Shown here: one piece after another, positions 1 to 7,586 of the stretch
Numbering within the stretch: position 1 is the stretch's first letter
How the letters are laid out: each line of letters starts with the position of its first letter
From: an uncultured Lacibacter sp.
GTDB lineage: Bacteria; Bacteroidota; Bacteroidia; Chitinophagales; Chitinophagaceae
Length of the DNA: 23,013 bases
NCBI RefSeq assembly: GCF_946479605.1
Contig: NZ_CAMLGT010000026.1
Coordinates: 1-23,013 of the forward strand
Direction of reading: 5' to 3'
The notes under the pieces: generated by a model
Database searches by the model: none
Told to the model about the DNA's origin: nothing
The model's input: only the letters and a program-made list of their open reading frames with translations
Translations under genes and position numbers: made by a program

Positions 1-1299
1 GAAAGAATTGTCTGCAAGAACATTAATAATAACCGGATGGTTTTGTGCGATCATTGATTTAATAGCTGTTCTGTCATTGCTGTATAATTTGGCATAACTG
101 CTGATCTTATAGTTTAGTGCCTCGGTTGATTGAGAAGCAGTTGGTAATAATGAACAACCATTACTGCTGCTGTAAGGCATGCTTTGGAAGGTTGGAATGC
201 CATTTAGCTTGATAAAATCCAGAGCAGTTTGCATGGCAGTACCTGAATTACAATCAGAACTGAATTTTACCTGGTTGTAAAGGAATTCAGGACTGAAGAT
301 ATTGCTGGAAGCACTATAGCCTGTTGCTCCTGTTCTGTAATACTGTTCAGCAGAGCGTGCTGCATAGCCCACAGCAAACGCTACGCAAGAGCCTTCGCTT
401 CCCTGGTTACCTACAGGCGGCATTGTTAAACGCACACCGGTTGTGGGTGTGGGGTCAACAATTACGATTGTATTAATCGTAACGGTTACTGATTTTACTG
501 ATTGGTTTCCGGCAGCGTCTTTCGCAGTAGCAGAAATGGTGTGAATTCCACTTGCTGCTGTGCTTGTATTCCATGTATAACTGTGGGTTGAACTTGTGGA
601 GCTACCTACAACTGTACCATCTATACTGATGTTTAAAGTACTTATACCAATATTATCCGTTGCAGAGGCATTAATCGTAATACTTGTATTCGCATCATAC
701 GTGGTTCCATTACCGGGTGAGGTAAGATTTACGGAAGGAGGCGTGATATCGCCTGGTGCTGTATTATTAACATTCACCTGAATGGAAGTGGATTTCGAAT
801 TCCCTTTTGCGTCTTTGGCAGTAACTGTCAGGGTATGTGTGCCATTAGGAACAGTTGCTGAATTCCACACATTTGTAAAAGGCGAACTGGTGCTGCTGCT
901 TTTGGCTGATCCATCAACACTCAGGGTTACAGAAGTAACTTTAATATTATCGGCTGCTGATACCAATACATTCACTGTACCGGAAACAGAAGTTCCATCG
1001 GCAGGTGAAGTAATACTTACAGTAGGAGCTATTGCATCGGGCTTTCCTTTGGCAGCAATTCTTGAAATTGGAAGATTGTCTGCTGTTGAACCGGATTGTA
1101 AGAAGCCTGCTGATACAATTACAGGAACTTTGGCTTCTAATTCAGGATCGTCATCTACAAGTCCCCCGGTACGGGTTTGTTGAACAGTAGCCAGGTTCTC
1201 ATCTGAATTTGCTGATCTTTCTTTTGTACAGGCTGCAAAGAAAAGGCTGAACGAAAGCAGTAAAATGGCGGAGCCATAGGATTGAATTGAGGTTTTCAT
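1..1299 (-). CDS. Secreted lipoprotein with two Ig-like domains and a C1A papain-like cysteine protease domain (3' end cut off)
   Basis: The minus-strand frame stays open from an ATG at 1299 to the window edge, giving 433 residues without a stop. The N-terminus has a hydrophobic segment ending in a lipobox (FFAAC, Cys24), so the protein is probably a lipid-anchored, exported protein. Two tandem Ig-like repeats follow at about residues 91-178 and 185-275. Both start with an APT/TPP and SITSP/NLTSP-type edge, share an ADNI/TDNI motif, and end with TAKDAxGN. From about residue 290 a papain-family core begins: GNQGSEGSCVAFA contains the oxyanion-hole Gln299 and the presumed nucleophile Cys305. 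The catalytic His and Asn would lie beyond the edge. The likely role is cell-surface or periplasmic peptide cleavage, with the Ig repeats as spacer or adhesive stalk; the substrate is unknown. It is transcribed divergently from rpsJ. Confidence 0.9.
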   Translation of the reverse strand, partial: MKTSIQSYGSAILLLSFSLFFAACTKERSANSDENLATVQQTRTGGLVDDDPELEAKVPVIVSAGFLQSGSTADNLPISRIAAKGKPDAIAPTVSITSPADGTSVSGTVNVLVSAADNIKVTSVTLSVDGSAKSSSTSSPFTNVWNSATVPNGTHTLTVTAKDAKGNSKSTSIQVNVNNTAPGDITPPSVNLTSPGNGTTYDANTSITINASATDNIGISTLNISIDGTVVGSSTSSTHSYTWNTSTAASGIHTISATAKDAAGNQSVKSVTVTINTIVIVDPTPTTGVRLTMPPVGNQGSEGSCVAFAVGYAARSAEQYYRTGATGYSASSNIFSPEFLYNQVKFSSDCNSGTAMQTALDFIKLNGIPTFQSMPYSSSNGCSLLPTASQSTEALNYKISSYAKLYSNDRTAIKSMIAQNHPVIINVLADNSF

Positions 1300-1792
1300 T
1301 GACGGATTTTTATGGTATATCAAAATAAAAGCTGAGTAGGCTTTCCTTAATTACAAGCAATTCATTTTTGTTGAACTGTTTGCTTCTACAATTTCTGTCA
1401 TGGTATATAAGGGAAACCAAGAATGAGCTGCCGGGCAGATCCGGGCTACTAAACAAGGGCTCGTCGGGAGGAATTGATATTGGACTGTTGATTCTGCTGT
1501 AAAATTAAACAGCGGTTATTTGTTCTCCAACTTTAAGCACTAGGACAAACTACTGCATTTCTGTAGTAAAAAAACGAATAGTTCTGCTTCATATATAAAC
1601 TGCATTGAATGGTAATTTCAACAACAGAAAATTGGCTGTTGTAGGCAGAGCAGGCCGTCAGGGGTTGATGAAAGAAAAAATTCTCTAAGCAATACAGGGT
1701 AAAAAATTGCAGCTGAAGTTGCCCACAAAGCAGGAAAATGTGAAAAAATGCTGTTGTTTTGCCTTCTTTTTTGAAAAAACTTCCTCAAACTT
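1300..1792. other. Divergent intergenic region with no recognised gene
   Basis: This AT-rich stretch separates the protease lipoprotein gene (minus) from the rpsJ promoter (plus). I see no convincing coding sequence; the 88-codon minus-strand frame starting near 1884 runs antisense through the rpsJ promoter and start and resembles no family I know. A 7-bp hairpin with perfect arms lies at 1621-1627 and 1636-1642 (ACAACAG and CTGTTGT). A GC-rich imperfect palindrome sits near 1430-1450. No TAnnTTTG box with a good -33 partner was found for the minus-strand gene. Confidence 0.6.
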
Positions 1793-1823
1793 TTTGCAGG
1801 GAATATTTGAAACCCTACCTTTG
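1793..1823 (+). promoter_or_regulatory. Bacteroidota-type promoter of rpsJ
   Basis: A TTTG at 1793-1796 is followed, after exactly 19 bases, by TACCTTTG at 1816-1823. This is a full match to the Bacteroidota housekeeping sigma consensus (TTTG or TTG, 17-23 bases, TAnnTTTG). Transcription would start near 1829, about 25 bases before the rpsJ ATG. It is the only strong promoter seen upstream of the ribosomal protein block, so it may drive much of it. Confidence 0.85.
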
Positions 1824-1826
1824 CGC

Positions 1827-1846
1827 TCCCAATTGAAAATTTGGGA
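1827..1846 (+). promoter_or_regulatory. 5'-terminal hairpin of the rpsJ leader
   Basis: TCCCAA (1827-1832) pairs with TTGGGA (1841-1846) around an 8-base loop. It begins at or next to the predicted transcription start and ends 8 bases before the ATG, so it would form most of the short 5' leader. The rpsA leader has the same layout. Confidence 0.5.
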
Positions 1847-1854
1847 CAGATCTT

Positions 1855-2160
1855 ATGGCTCAACGTATCAGAATTAAATTGCAATCATACGACCACAATC
1901 TGGTCGATAAATCTGCAGAAAAAATCGTGAAAACGGTTCGTAGTACAGGTGCAGTGGTAACAGGTCCTATTCCTTTACCTACTCGTAAAAGAATCTTTAC
2001 TGTATTGCGTTCACCACACGTAAACAAGAAGAGCCGTGAACAATTCCAACTTTGTACGCACAAGCGCTTATTGGATATTTACACCAGCAGCAGCCGTACA
2101 GTTGATGCACTGAGCAAGCTGGATTTGCCAAGTGGTGTTGACGTAGAAATCAAAGCATGA
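1855..2160 (+). CDS. rpsJ: 30S ribosomal protein S10
   Basis: The 101-residue product matches the usual S10 length. It has the N-terminal [21 protein letters not shown] segment split by typical S10 spacing and the conserved loop [10 protein letters not shown] (about residues 38-47), which reaches into the head of the small subunit. S10 assembles late with S3 and S14, and in many bacteria also serves as NusE in transcription antitermination with NusB. The ATG at 1855 lies 8 bases after a leader hairpin, with no Shine-Dalgarno sequence, as expected for Bacteroidota. It opens the ribosomal protein block and has its own promoter, with no rpsL, rpsG or fusA gene before it in this window. A perfect 17-base palindrome starts four bases after its stop codon. 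Confidence 0.98.
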   Translation: MAQRIRIKLQSYDHNLVDKSAEKIVKTVRSTGAVVTGPIPLPTRKRIFTVLRSPHVNKKSREQFQLCTHKRLLDIYTSSSRTVDALSKLDLPSGVDVEIKA

Positions 2161-2441
2161 TGAATGTCCGCCCGGCGGACAAATCGTGTAAGTTCTTCAA
2201 ATAGAATTAAGTTTCATCTCTCAATCATTCCGCAGGGCGGAAGCGAAAAAAGAGCTCTGAATAAAACATATTTCCGGCTCAAAACCGGGAACACATATAA
2301 ACTAGCCCTTCGTGGTTAGTTTACCATCGGTACTTCCGATCCGAAGTGGAAAAAAGGAAAAGGTCGATGGTAAACGGGGATTGAATGACGCTCGCCGGCG
2401 TTATGTCTCAACAACCTTACAGGGCATAAACTGTAAAAAAA
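2161..2441 (+). promoter_or_regulatory. Structured rpsJ-rplC spacer, candidate regulatory leader of rplC
   Basis: This 281-base spacer is by far the longest inside the ribosomal protein block and contains many inverted repeats. In order: a perfect 17-base palindrome (2165-2181), TTCCGC/GCGGAA (2228-2242), CCGG/CCGG (2274-2288), a 10-bp stem 2298-2307/2314-2323 with a UUCG-containing loop, an 11-bp perfect stem 2319-2329/2365-2375 enclosing ACTTC/GAAGT (2332-2347), and TTACAG/CTGTAA (2417-2436), which ends five bases before the rplC ATG. The 10-bp and 11-bp stems share 2319-2323, so they exclude each other. No T-run follows them and no promoter with both boxes was seen. The pattern suggests a ribosomal-protein mRNA leader; the ligand is unknown. 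Confidence 0.55.
2165..2181. repeat. Perfect 17-base GC-rich palindrome after rpsJ
   Basis: TGTCCGCC and GGCGGACA form 8-base arms around a single C. It starts four bases after the rpsJ stop codon. It resembles short palindromic repeats that I recall being scattered between genes in this phylum, but the copy number cannot be judged from this window. It could stabilise the 3' end of rpsJ mRNA. Confidence 0.6.
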
Positions 2442-3059
2442 ATGAAAGGTATTATTGGTAAAAAGATCGGCATGACCAGCATCTTCAGTCCCGATGGTAA
2501 GCAACAAAGCTGCACCATCATTGAAGCTGGTCCCTGTGTTGTTACGCAGGTTAAAACACAAGAAGCTGACGGTTACACCGCACTTCAATTAGCTTTTGGC
2601 GAAAAGAAAGAAAAAAACACTACTTCTGCTGAAAAGAATCACTTCGCAAAAGCAAACACCTCTCCCAAGAAATTCGTAAAAGAATTCCGCAACTATTCTC
2701 TCGAAAAAAATATTGGTGAAACTGTAACTGCAGAAATTTTCGCAGAAGGCGAAAAAGTTGATGTAGTTGGTACCACAAAAGGTAAAGGTTTCCAGGGTGT
2801 TGTTAAACGCCATGGCTTTAGCGGTGTGGGTGAAGCTTCGCACGGTCAACACGATCGTCAGCGTGCTCCAGGTTCACTCGGTAACTCTTCTGATGCTTCA
2901 CGTGTAATGAAAGGTATGCGTATGGCTGGTCGTATGGGTGCAGAAAGAGTGAAAGTAAAAGGATTGAAAGTCCTGAAAATTTTCCCTGAAAAGAATTACA
3001 TCCTTGTGAGCGGTTCTGTACCGGGTCATAACGGTTCAATCGTATACATCCAGAAGTAA
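2442..3059 (+). CDS. rplC: 50S ribosomal protein L3
   Basis: The 205-residue product is a typical bacterial L3. It begins with [15 protein letters not shown], carries the [16 protein letters not shown] signature at about residues 111-126, and then the [16 protein letters not shown] loop (about 132-147), which reaches towards the peptidyl transferase centre in known structures. L3 is an early 23S-binding protein that nucleates assembly. The ATG at 2442 follows a run of eight A residues and comes five bases after the TTACAG/CTGTAA hairpin, which might influence initiation. It is the first gene after the long structured spacer and is followed by rplD 22 bases later. Confidence 0.98.
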   Translation: MKGIIGKKIGMTSIFSPDGKQQSCTIIEAGPCVVTQVKTQEADGYTALQLAFGEKKEKNTTSAEKNHFAKANTSPKKFVKEFRNYSLEKNIGETVTAEIFAEGEKVDVVGTTKGKGFQGVVKRHGFSGVGEASHGQHDRQRAPGSLGNSSDASRVMKGMRMAGRMGAERVKVKGLKVLKIFPEKNYILVSGSVPGHNGSIVYIQK

Positions 3060-3081
3060 TCACAAACTAATTTAAGAAGTC

Positions 3082-3714
3082 ATGCAAGTTGAAGTTTTAA
3101 ATAAAGCAGGAAAGGCAACAGGTCGTACGATCGAATTACCGGAAGATATCTTCGGTATCGAACCTAATGACCACGTTATTTACCTTGCTGTAAAGCAATA
3201 CCAGGCTGCACAACGCCAAGGTACTCATAAAGTAAAGACCCGTGCTGAAGTAAAGGGTGCAAGCCGCAAGCTTCACCGCCAAAAAGGTACAGGTGGTTCA
3301 CGTAAGGGTAATATCCGTAACCCATTATACAAAGGCGGTGGTACCATTTTCGGACCTAAGCCTCACGGTTACGATTTTAAACTGAACCGTAAAGTAAAAG
3401 ACCTCGCTAAAATGAGTGCTCTTTCTTACAAAGCAAAAGAAAACGCTATTGTTATTGTTGAAGACATCAACTTCGAAACTCCAAAAACGAAAGAATTTGT
3501 GAGTGTGTTGAACAACCTCAACATCGGTAACAAAAAAGCACTGGTGGTTATTCCTGATTACAACGATAATCTTTACCTCAGCCTCCGTAACGTTCCTTCT
3601 GTAGTTGGTTCTTTACTGGCCGATGTAAATACATACGATCTCATCAACAGCGATGTACTCGTATTAACTGAAAGTGCTGCTAAAGTTTTTTCTGAAGAAG
3701 AAGCCGCAGCGTAA
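3082..3714 (+). CDS. rplD: 50S ribosomal protein L4
   Basis: The 210-residue product has the L4/L1e fold pattern: an N-terminal strand (MQVEVLNKAGK), a long basic loop at about residues 45-95 containing RKLHRQKGTGGSRKGN and KGGGTIFGPKPH, and a C-terminal nucleotide-like domain. The basic loop lines the peptide exit tunnel in known ribosomes. In Escherichia coli L4 also represses its own operon by binding the leader before rpsJ; whether it does so here is not known, but the structured spacer before rplC is an obvious candidate target. It lies between rplC and rplW, with spacers of 22 and 32 bases. Confidence 0.98.
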   Translation: MQVEVLNKAGKATGRTIELPEDIFGIEPNDHVIYLAVKQYQAAQRQGTHKVKTRAEVKGASRKLHRQKGTGGSRKGNIRNPLYKGGGTIFGPKPHGYDFKLNRKVKDLAKMSALSYKAKENAIVIVEDINFETPKTKEFVSVLNNLNIGNKKALVVIPDYNDNLYLSLRNVPSVVGSLLADVNTYDLINSDVLVLTESAAKVFSEEEAAA

Positions 3715-3746
3715 TTGAATCATTGAACTGAATAAACAACGTCCAG

Positions 3747-4046
3747 ATGAGACAGAGTGAAATTTTAATAAAGCCGATTGTTTCTGAAAAAAGCAATCGT
3801 TTAACAGAAAAGAAAAACACATACGCTTTCCGTGTTGGTCGTAAAGCTAACAAGCTCGAGATCAAAAAAGCTGTAGAAGAATTCTACAATGTGAAAGTGG
3901 CTGATGTGCACACCATGGTGGCTCCTCGTAAAGCGAAGAACCGTATGACCAAAGCAGGTTATATCCAGGGTAGCAAACCAGCTTACAAGAAAGCTTATGT
4001 AACTGTTGCCGAAGGCGAAACAATTGACCTGTACGGTACAGTATAA
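3747..4046 (+). CDS. rplW: 50S ribosomal protein L23
   Basis: The 99-residue product matches L23: the start segment EILIKPIVSEKSNRLTEKKN, the FRVGRKANKLEIKKAVEEFYNVKVADVHTM core split across residues 28-57, and a basic extended loop (APRKAKNRMTKAGYIQGSK). L23 sits at the exit of the peptide tunnel, where trigger factor and the signal recognition particle dock. The ATG at 3747 is preceded by AACGTCCAG, without a Shine-Dalgarno sequence. rplD lies 32 bases before it and rplB 61 bases after it. Confidence 0.98.
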   Translation: MRQSEILIKPIVSEKSNRLTEKKNTYAFRVGRKANKLEIKKAVEEFYNVKVADVHTMVAPRKAKNRMTKAGYIQGSKPAYKKAYVTVAEGETIDLYGTV

Positions 4047-4107
4047 TTCTGAAACAAAGAATGGTAGATCAACTACCGCAAAAGTTGAACAATAAAAGTT
4101 TTTTAAA

Positions 4108-4947
4108 ATGGCATTAAAGAAATACAAACCGGTAACCGCAGGTACCAGATGGAGAATCGGGAATGCGTATGCCGAGATCACTACAGATACGCCTGAAAAG
4201 TCTTTGCTTGAATCAGTAAAAGCGACAGGTGGTCGTAACGCACAAGGTCGTCGTGCAATGCGTTACATCGGCGGCGGTAACAAAAAGAAATACCGTGTAA
4301 TTGATTTCAAACGCAGTAAAAAAGATGTTCCTGCTAAAGTAGCATCTATTGAATACGATCCAAACCGTACAGCATTCATCGCATTGCTGAACTACGTTGA
4401 TGGTGAAAAACGCTACATCCTTGCTCCAAACGGTTTACAGGTTGGTGCAACAGTAGTAGCAGGTGATGCAGTAGCACCTGAACTGGGTAATGCTCTTCAA
4501 ATGAAGAACATGCCGTTGGGTACAAACATTCACAACATTGAAATGCAGCCTGGCCAGGGTGGTAAGTTGGTACGCAGTGCAGGTACAAGCGCACAGTTAA
4601 CCAACAAAGAAGAGAAGTACGCTGTATTGAAAATGCCAAGTGGTGAATTGCGTAAGGTATTGATCAACTGTTATGCAACAGTAGGTGTAGTATCGAATAG
4701 CGATCACAGCCTTGAAACAGCTGGTAAAGCAGGTGTTAACCGTTGGAAAGGTATTCGCCCACGTAACCGTGGTGTTGCGATGAACCCAGTAGATCACCCG
4801 ATGGGTGGTGGTGAAGGCCGTAGCAGCGGTGGTCACCCACGCAGCAGAACCGGTAAATATGCAAAAGGCGAAAAAACACGCTCTAAGCATAAAGGTTCTA
4901 ACAAGCTCATCATCCAACGTAAGGATGGTAAAAAACTGGCTAAGTAA
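4108..4947 (+). CDS. rplB: 50S ribosomal protein L2
   Basis: The 279-residue product is full-length L2, with an RNA-binding OB domain (about residues 60-130) and an SH3-like domain (about 131-200). The C-terminal loop [19 protein letters not shown] contains His230, the counterpart of the conserved E. coli His229 near the peptidyl transferase centre. L2 helps join the subunits and is needed for peptidyl transferase activity. The C-terminus is rich in Lys and Arg. The gene lies between rplW and rpsS in canonical order, with a start preceded by a T-run and AAA. Confidence 0.98.
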   Translation: MALKKYKPVTAGTRWRIGNAYAEITTDTPEKSLLESVKATGGRNAQGRRAMRYIGGGNKKKYRVIDFKRSKKDVPAKVASIEYDPNRTAFIALLNYVDGEKRYILAPNGLQVGATVVAGDAVAPELGNALQMKNMPLGTNIHNIEMQPGQGGKLVRSAGTSAQLTNKEEKYAVLKMPSGELRKVLINCYATVGVVSNSDHSLETAGKAGVNRWKGIRPRNRGVAMNPVDHPMGGGEGRSSGGHPRSRTGKYAKGEKTRSKHKGSNKLIIQRKDGKKLAK

Positions 4948-4979
4948 TTCAATCAGAAAATCGAAAACTAAAATAAATC

Positions 4980-5252
4980 ATGGCTCGTTCGATTAAAAAA
5001 GGTCCTTATGTAGCAGCTCACCTCGAAACAAAGGTGCTCGCTATTAACGAAGGCAAAACAAAAAGAGGTGTAATTAAAACATGGAGCCGTCGCTCTACAA
5101 TTACTCCGGATTTTGTTGGTCACACATTTGCTGTGCACAACGGAAACAAATTCATCCCTGTTTACGTAACAGAATTTATGGTAGGTCATAAACTTGGTGA
5201 ATTTGCTCCTACAAGAAACTTCAAAGGTCACTCAAGCAAAAAAGTAGGTTAA
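4980..5252 (+). CDS. rpsS: 30S ribosomal protein S19
   Basis: The 90-residue product begins [19 protein letters not shown] and contains the S19 signature: [21 protein letters not shown] (residues about 36-56) and the C-terminal [14 protein letters not shown]19 binds the head of the small subunit with S13, near the A-site finger contact. The ATG at 4980 has an A-rich upstream stretch (AAAATAAATC). An AAGACC/GGTCTT hairpin lies just after the stop codon, before rplV. Confidence 0.98.
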   Translation: MARSIKKGPYVAAHLETKVLAINEGKTKRGVIKTWSRRSTITPDFVGHTFAVHNGNKFIPVYVTEFMVGHKLGEFAPTRNFKGHSSKKVG

Positions 5253-5253
5253 T

Positions 5254-5277
5254 GGTAAAAGACCAATGGTCTTAACC
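5254..5277 (+). promoter_or_regulatory. Hairpin in the rpsS-rplV spacer
   Basis: AAGACC (5259-5264) and GGTCTT (5268-5273) pair around AAT, and an outer GGT (5254-5256)/ACC (5275-5277) extends the stem past a small internal loop. No T-run follows, so it is unlikely to terminate. It may stabilise or space the message. Confidence 0.4.
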
Positions 5278-5291
5278 TTAAAATAAAAGAA

Positions 5292-5639
5292 ATGGAAGCA
5301 GTAGCAAAACTCAGAAATTATCCCACATCGCCACGCAGAATGCGTTTGCTGGCTGATGAGATCCGTGGAATGGATGTTGAAAAGGCATTGGCTTTATTGG
5401 ATTTTCATCCTCAACACTCTGCCACTCCGCTTGGTAAACTTTTAAAAAGTGCTATCAGCAACTGGGAACAAAAGAACAATGGTCAAAGTGCAGCAGATGC
5501 ATCATTGGTTGTGAAAACAATTTATGTTGATGGTGCACGTATGATTAAGCGTTTGCGTCCTGCTCCACAGGGCCGTGCTTACCGTGTAAGAAAGCGCAGC
5601 AATCACGTAACCATCATCGTAGACACAAAAATTAATTGA
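5292..5639 (+). CDS. rplV: 50S ribosomal protein L22
   Basis: The 115-residue product shows the L22 pattern: [22 protein letters not shown] at the start (split over residues 5-26), helices with [16 protein letters not shown], and the beta-hairpin region with [29 protein letters not shown], whose tip lines the exit tunnel in known ribosomes. The hairpin is the usual site of macrolide-resistance changes; nothing in the sequence suggests such a change here. The start follows TAAAATAAAAGAA. rpsC follows 21 bases after the stop. Confidence 0.98.
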   Translation: MEAVAKLRNYPTSPRRMRLLADEIRGMDVEKALALLDFHPQHSATPLGKLLKSAISNWEQKNNGQSAADASLVVKTIYVDGARMIKRLRPAPQGRAYRVRKRSNHVTIIVDTKIN

Positions 5640-5660
5640 TAAAATTTTATAAACCATTCT

Positions 5661-6443
5661 ATGGGTCAGAAAGCAAATCCAATTGGTAACAGGTTAGGGA
5701 TCATCCGCGGATGGGAGAGTAACTGGTATGGTAGCAAAAAAGACTTTGCCGGTAAATTGATCGAAGACAACAAGATCAGAACTTATCTTAATGCCCGTAT
5801 CAATAAAGGTGGTATCGCTAAAATTGTGATTGAGCGTACACTCAACAAATTGATTGTAACCATTCACACTTCCAAGCCTGGTATCATCATCGGTAAAGGT
5901 GGTGGCGAAGTAGATCGTATTAAAGAAGAGTTGAAGAAATTGACAGGTAAGGATGATGTTCAGATCAACATCCTTGAAATCCGTCGTCCGGAAGTAGATG
6001 CTACAATCGTTGCAGATACCATCGCACGCCAGATCGAAAACCGTATCAATTACAAACGTGCTGTGAAAATGGCGATTGCTTCTGCATTACGTATGGGTGC
6101 TGAAGGTATCAAAGTAAAAGTAAGCGGTCGTTTGGGTGGTGCTGAAATTGCACGTACTGAAGAAATTAAACAAGGACGTACTCCTCTGCATACATTCCGT
6201 ATGGATATTGATTACGCAAACCTGTATGCATTAACTGTATACGGTAAAATCGGTATCAAAGTATGGATCTGTAAGGGTGAAGTTTTAACTAAGCGTGATC
6301 TGAATCCCAACTTCGTTGGTGGCAAAAGCGATGTGAGCGACAGAAAAGATGACCGTCGTGGTGGTGGACATGGTGGCGACAGAAGAGATGATCGTCGTGG
6401 TGGACACGGTGGTGGCCAACGCAGAGACAGCCGTAAAGGATAA
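5661..6443 (+). CDS. rpsC: 30S ribosomal protein S3 with a duplicated RGG-like C-terminal tail
   Basis: The 260-residue product opens with [20 protein letters not shown] and has a type-2 KH domain with the GKGG loop at residues 78-81. The C-terminal S3 domain runs to about residue 215 and includes [14 protein letters not shown]3 shapes the mRNA entry channel and takes part in helicase activity with S4 and S5. The tail from about residue 222 is a low-complexity Asp/Arg/Gly/His extension built from a near-duplicate unit: 227-239 ([13 protein letters not shown]) and 240-251 ([12 protein letters not shown]). It resembles RNA-binding RGG tails and would lie near the mRNA entry site. rplP follows 71 bases later. 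Confidence 0.97.
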   Translation: MGQKANPIGNRLGIIRGWESNWYGSKKDFAGKLIEDNKIRTYLNARINKGGIAKIVIERTLNKLIVTIHTSKPGIIIGKGGGEVDRIKEELKKLTGKDDVQINILEIRRPEVDATIVADTIARQIENRINYKRAVKMAIASALRMGAEGIKVKVSGRLGGAEIARTEEIKQGRTPLHTFRMDIDYANLYALTVYGKIGIKVWICKGEVLTKRDLNPNFVGGKSDVSDRKDDRRGGGHGGDRRDDRRGGHGGGQRRDSRKG

Positions 6444-6514
6444 TAATTAAGTACCAATTACGCAGTAAGAAGTACGAAGCAAACAACAAACAGTAACAAG
6501 AAATATATTAAGCA

Positions 6515-6934
6515 ATGTTACAGCCGAAAAGAACAAAACACAGAAAATCACAGAAAGGACGCATCCGTGCTGTGGCTAAGCGTGGTACCAGCATTTCATT
6601 TGGTTCATACGCATTGAAAGCGTTGGAACCGGTATGGTTAACCAACCGCCAGATTGAAAGTGCCCGCCAGGCAATGACACGTGCCATGAAACGTGAAGGT
6701 AATGTGTGGATCAGAGTGTTTCCGGATAAAGTAGTAACCCGCAAGCCTGCAGAGGTACGTATGGGTAAAGGTAAAGGTAACCCAGAAGGTTGGGCTGCTA
6801 TTATCGAACCAGGGCGTATTTTGTTTGAAGCAGATGGTGTTCCTGAAACAGTAGCGAAAGCTGCGATGGAACTGGCAGCGCAAAAGCTCCCCATCAAAAC
6901 AAAATTCATTGTACGCAGAGACCTGGTTGCGTAA
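6515..6934 (+). CDS. rplP: 50S ribosomal protein L16
   Basis: The 139-residue product is a standard L16: [24 protein letters not shown] at the start (split over the first 24 residues), then [42 protein letters not shown] with family spacing around residues 50-95. L16 binds 23S rRNA near the A site and the elbow of tRNA. The ATG at 6515 follows ATATATTAAGCA. The 71-base spacer before it is AT-rich with only a weak TTAC/GTAA hairpin. Confidence 0.98.
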   Translation: MLQPKRTKHRKSQKGRIRAVAKRGTSISFGSYALKALEPVWLTNRQIESARQAMTRAMKREGNVWIRVFPDKVVTRKPAEVRMGKGKGNPEGWAAIIEPGRILFEADGVPETVAKAAMELAAQKLPIKTKFIVRRDLVA

Positions 6935-6968
6935 TTAACAAGTTGAAGAACTGAATAAACTGATTAAC

Positions 6969-7178
6969 ATGGCAAAGACAACTGATTTTTTAAAGAGCAT
7001 AAAAGAGCTGAACGTTACAGATCTGGCTGCACGCATCAAAGAAGATGAGCTGCGTTTGAAGAAGCTGGAATTTGCACACGCAATTTCTCCCTTAGAGAAC
7101 CCCGTGAGCATCCGTGGCCTTCGCCGTGATATTGCCCGTTTAAAAACAGAGTTAAGAAAAAAACAACTGGGTATTTAA
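6969..7178 (+). CDS. rpmC: 50S ribosomal protein L29
   Basis: The 69-residue product has the two-helix antiparallel coil of L29: KSIKELNVTDLAARIKEDELRLKKLEFAHA and the second helix with VSIRGLRRDIARLKTELRKKQL, both broken by the ISPLENP turn. L29 binds beside L23 at the tunnel exit. It sits between rplP and rpsQ in canonical order. A TGGCGC/GCGCCA hairpin follows its stop codon. Confidence 0.97.
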   Translation: MAKTTDFLKSIKELNVTDLAARIKEDELRLKKLEFAHAISPLENPVSIRGLRRDIARLKTELRKKQLGI

Positions 7179-7194
7179 TCCATTTGAATAACAG

Positions 7195-7209
7195 TGGCGC
7201 ATTGCGCCA
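7195..7209 (+). promoter_or_regulatory. GC-rich hairpin between rpmC and rpsQ
   Basis: TGGCGC (7195-7200) and GCGCCA (7204-7209) pair around ATT, in otherwise AT-rich DNA. No T-run follows, so it is not a standard terminator. It ends 21 bases before the rpsQ ATG. Confidence 0.45.
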
Positions 7210-7230
7210 TCAACTGAAAAAAAGCAAAAA

Positions 7231-7488
7231 ATGTTAGAAAGAAATTTGCGTAAAACGAAGACAGGTGTTGTAACCAGCAGCAAAATGGATAAAACCATTA
7301 CCGTAGCTGTTGAACGTAAAGTAAAACACCCTATCTACGGAAAGTTCGTTAAAAAAACGACTAAGTTCCATGCTCATGATGAAAAGAATGAGTGCGGTAT
7401 AGGTGATACTGTACGTATTATGGAAAGCCGTCCTCTCAGCAAAACAAAGCGTTGGAGACTGGTAGAAGTTGTAGAAAAGGCGAAGTAA
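7231..7488 (+). CDS. rpsQ: 30S ribosomal protein S17
   Basis: The 85-residue product has the S17 OB-fold pattern: [46 protein letters not shown] split over residues 6-51, then the [30 protein letters not shown] end, which includes the family motif RPLSKTK-W. S17 is an early-binding protein of the small subunit body. The start follows GAAAAAAAGCAAAAA. A 98-base spacer separates it from rplN. Confidence 0.98.
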   Translation: MLERNLRKTKTGVVTSSKMDKTITVAVERKVKHPIYGKFVKKTTKFHAHDEKNECGIGDTVRIMESRPLSKTKRWRLVEVVEKAK

Positions 7489-7586
7489 TATTCTACGCAT
7501 GCTTCGGTACGCAGCCGTAAGCCTCTGCAAACAACCCGAATTTTTAAATACTCAGTGTTAATACCCGGAGTTAAAAGTTTAAGAAA
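7489..7586 (+). promoter_or_regulatory. rpsQ-rplN spacer with an imperfect hairpin
   Basis: Within 98 bases the segment GCTTCGG...CCGTAAGC (about 7500-7520) can fold with one bulged T. The hexamer TACGCA occurs twice, once on each side of the first arm. No promoter with both boxes is visible. Confidence 0.3.

Noticed and set aside
596..1183. Two adjacent plus-strand open frames (61 and 133 codons)
   Set aside because: They lie antisense to the protease lipoprotein, whose minus-strand frame is continuous and has clear domains; their residues match no family.
1430..1475. GC-rich imperfect palindrome in the divergent region as a terminator or small RNA
   Set aside because: The stem needs bulges, no T-run follows and no promoter is linked to it.
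1618..1884. Minus-strand 88-codon frame upstream of rpsJ
   Set aside because: It runs across the rpsJ promoter and start, has no promoter or recognisable domain, and looks like a chance frame.
2208..2215. TAAGTTTC as an internal promoter for rplC
   Set aside because: It mismatches the last base of the -7 box and has no TTG at a suitable distance.
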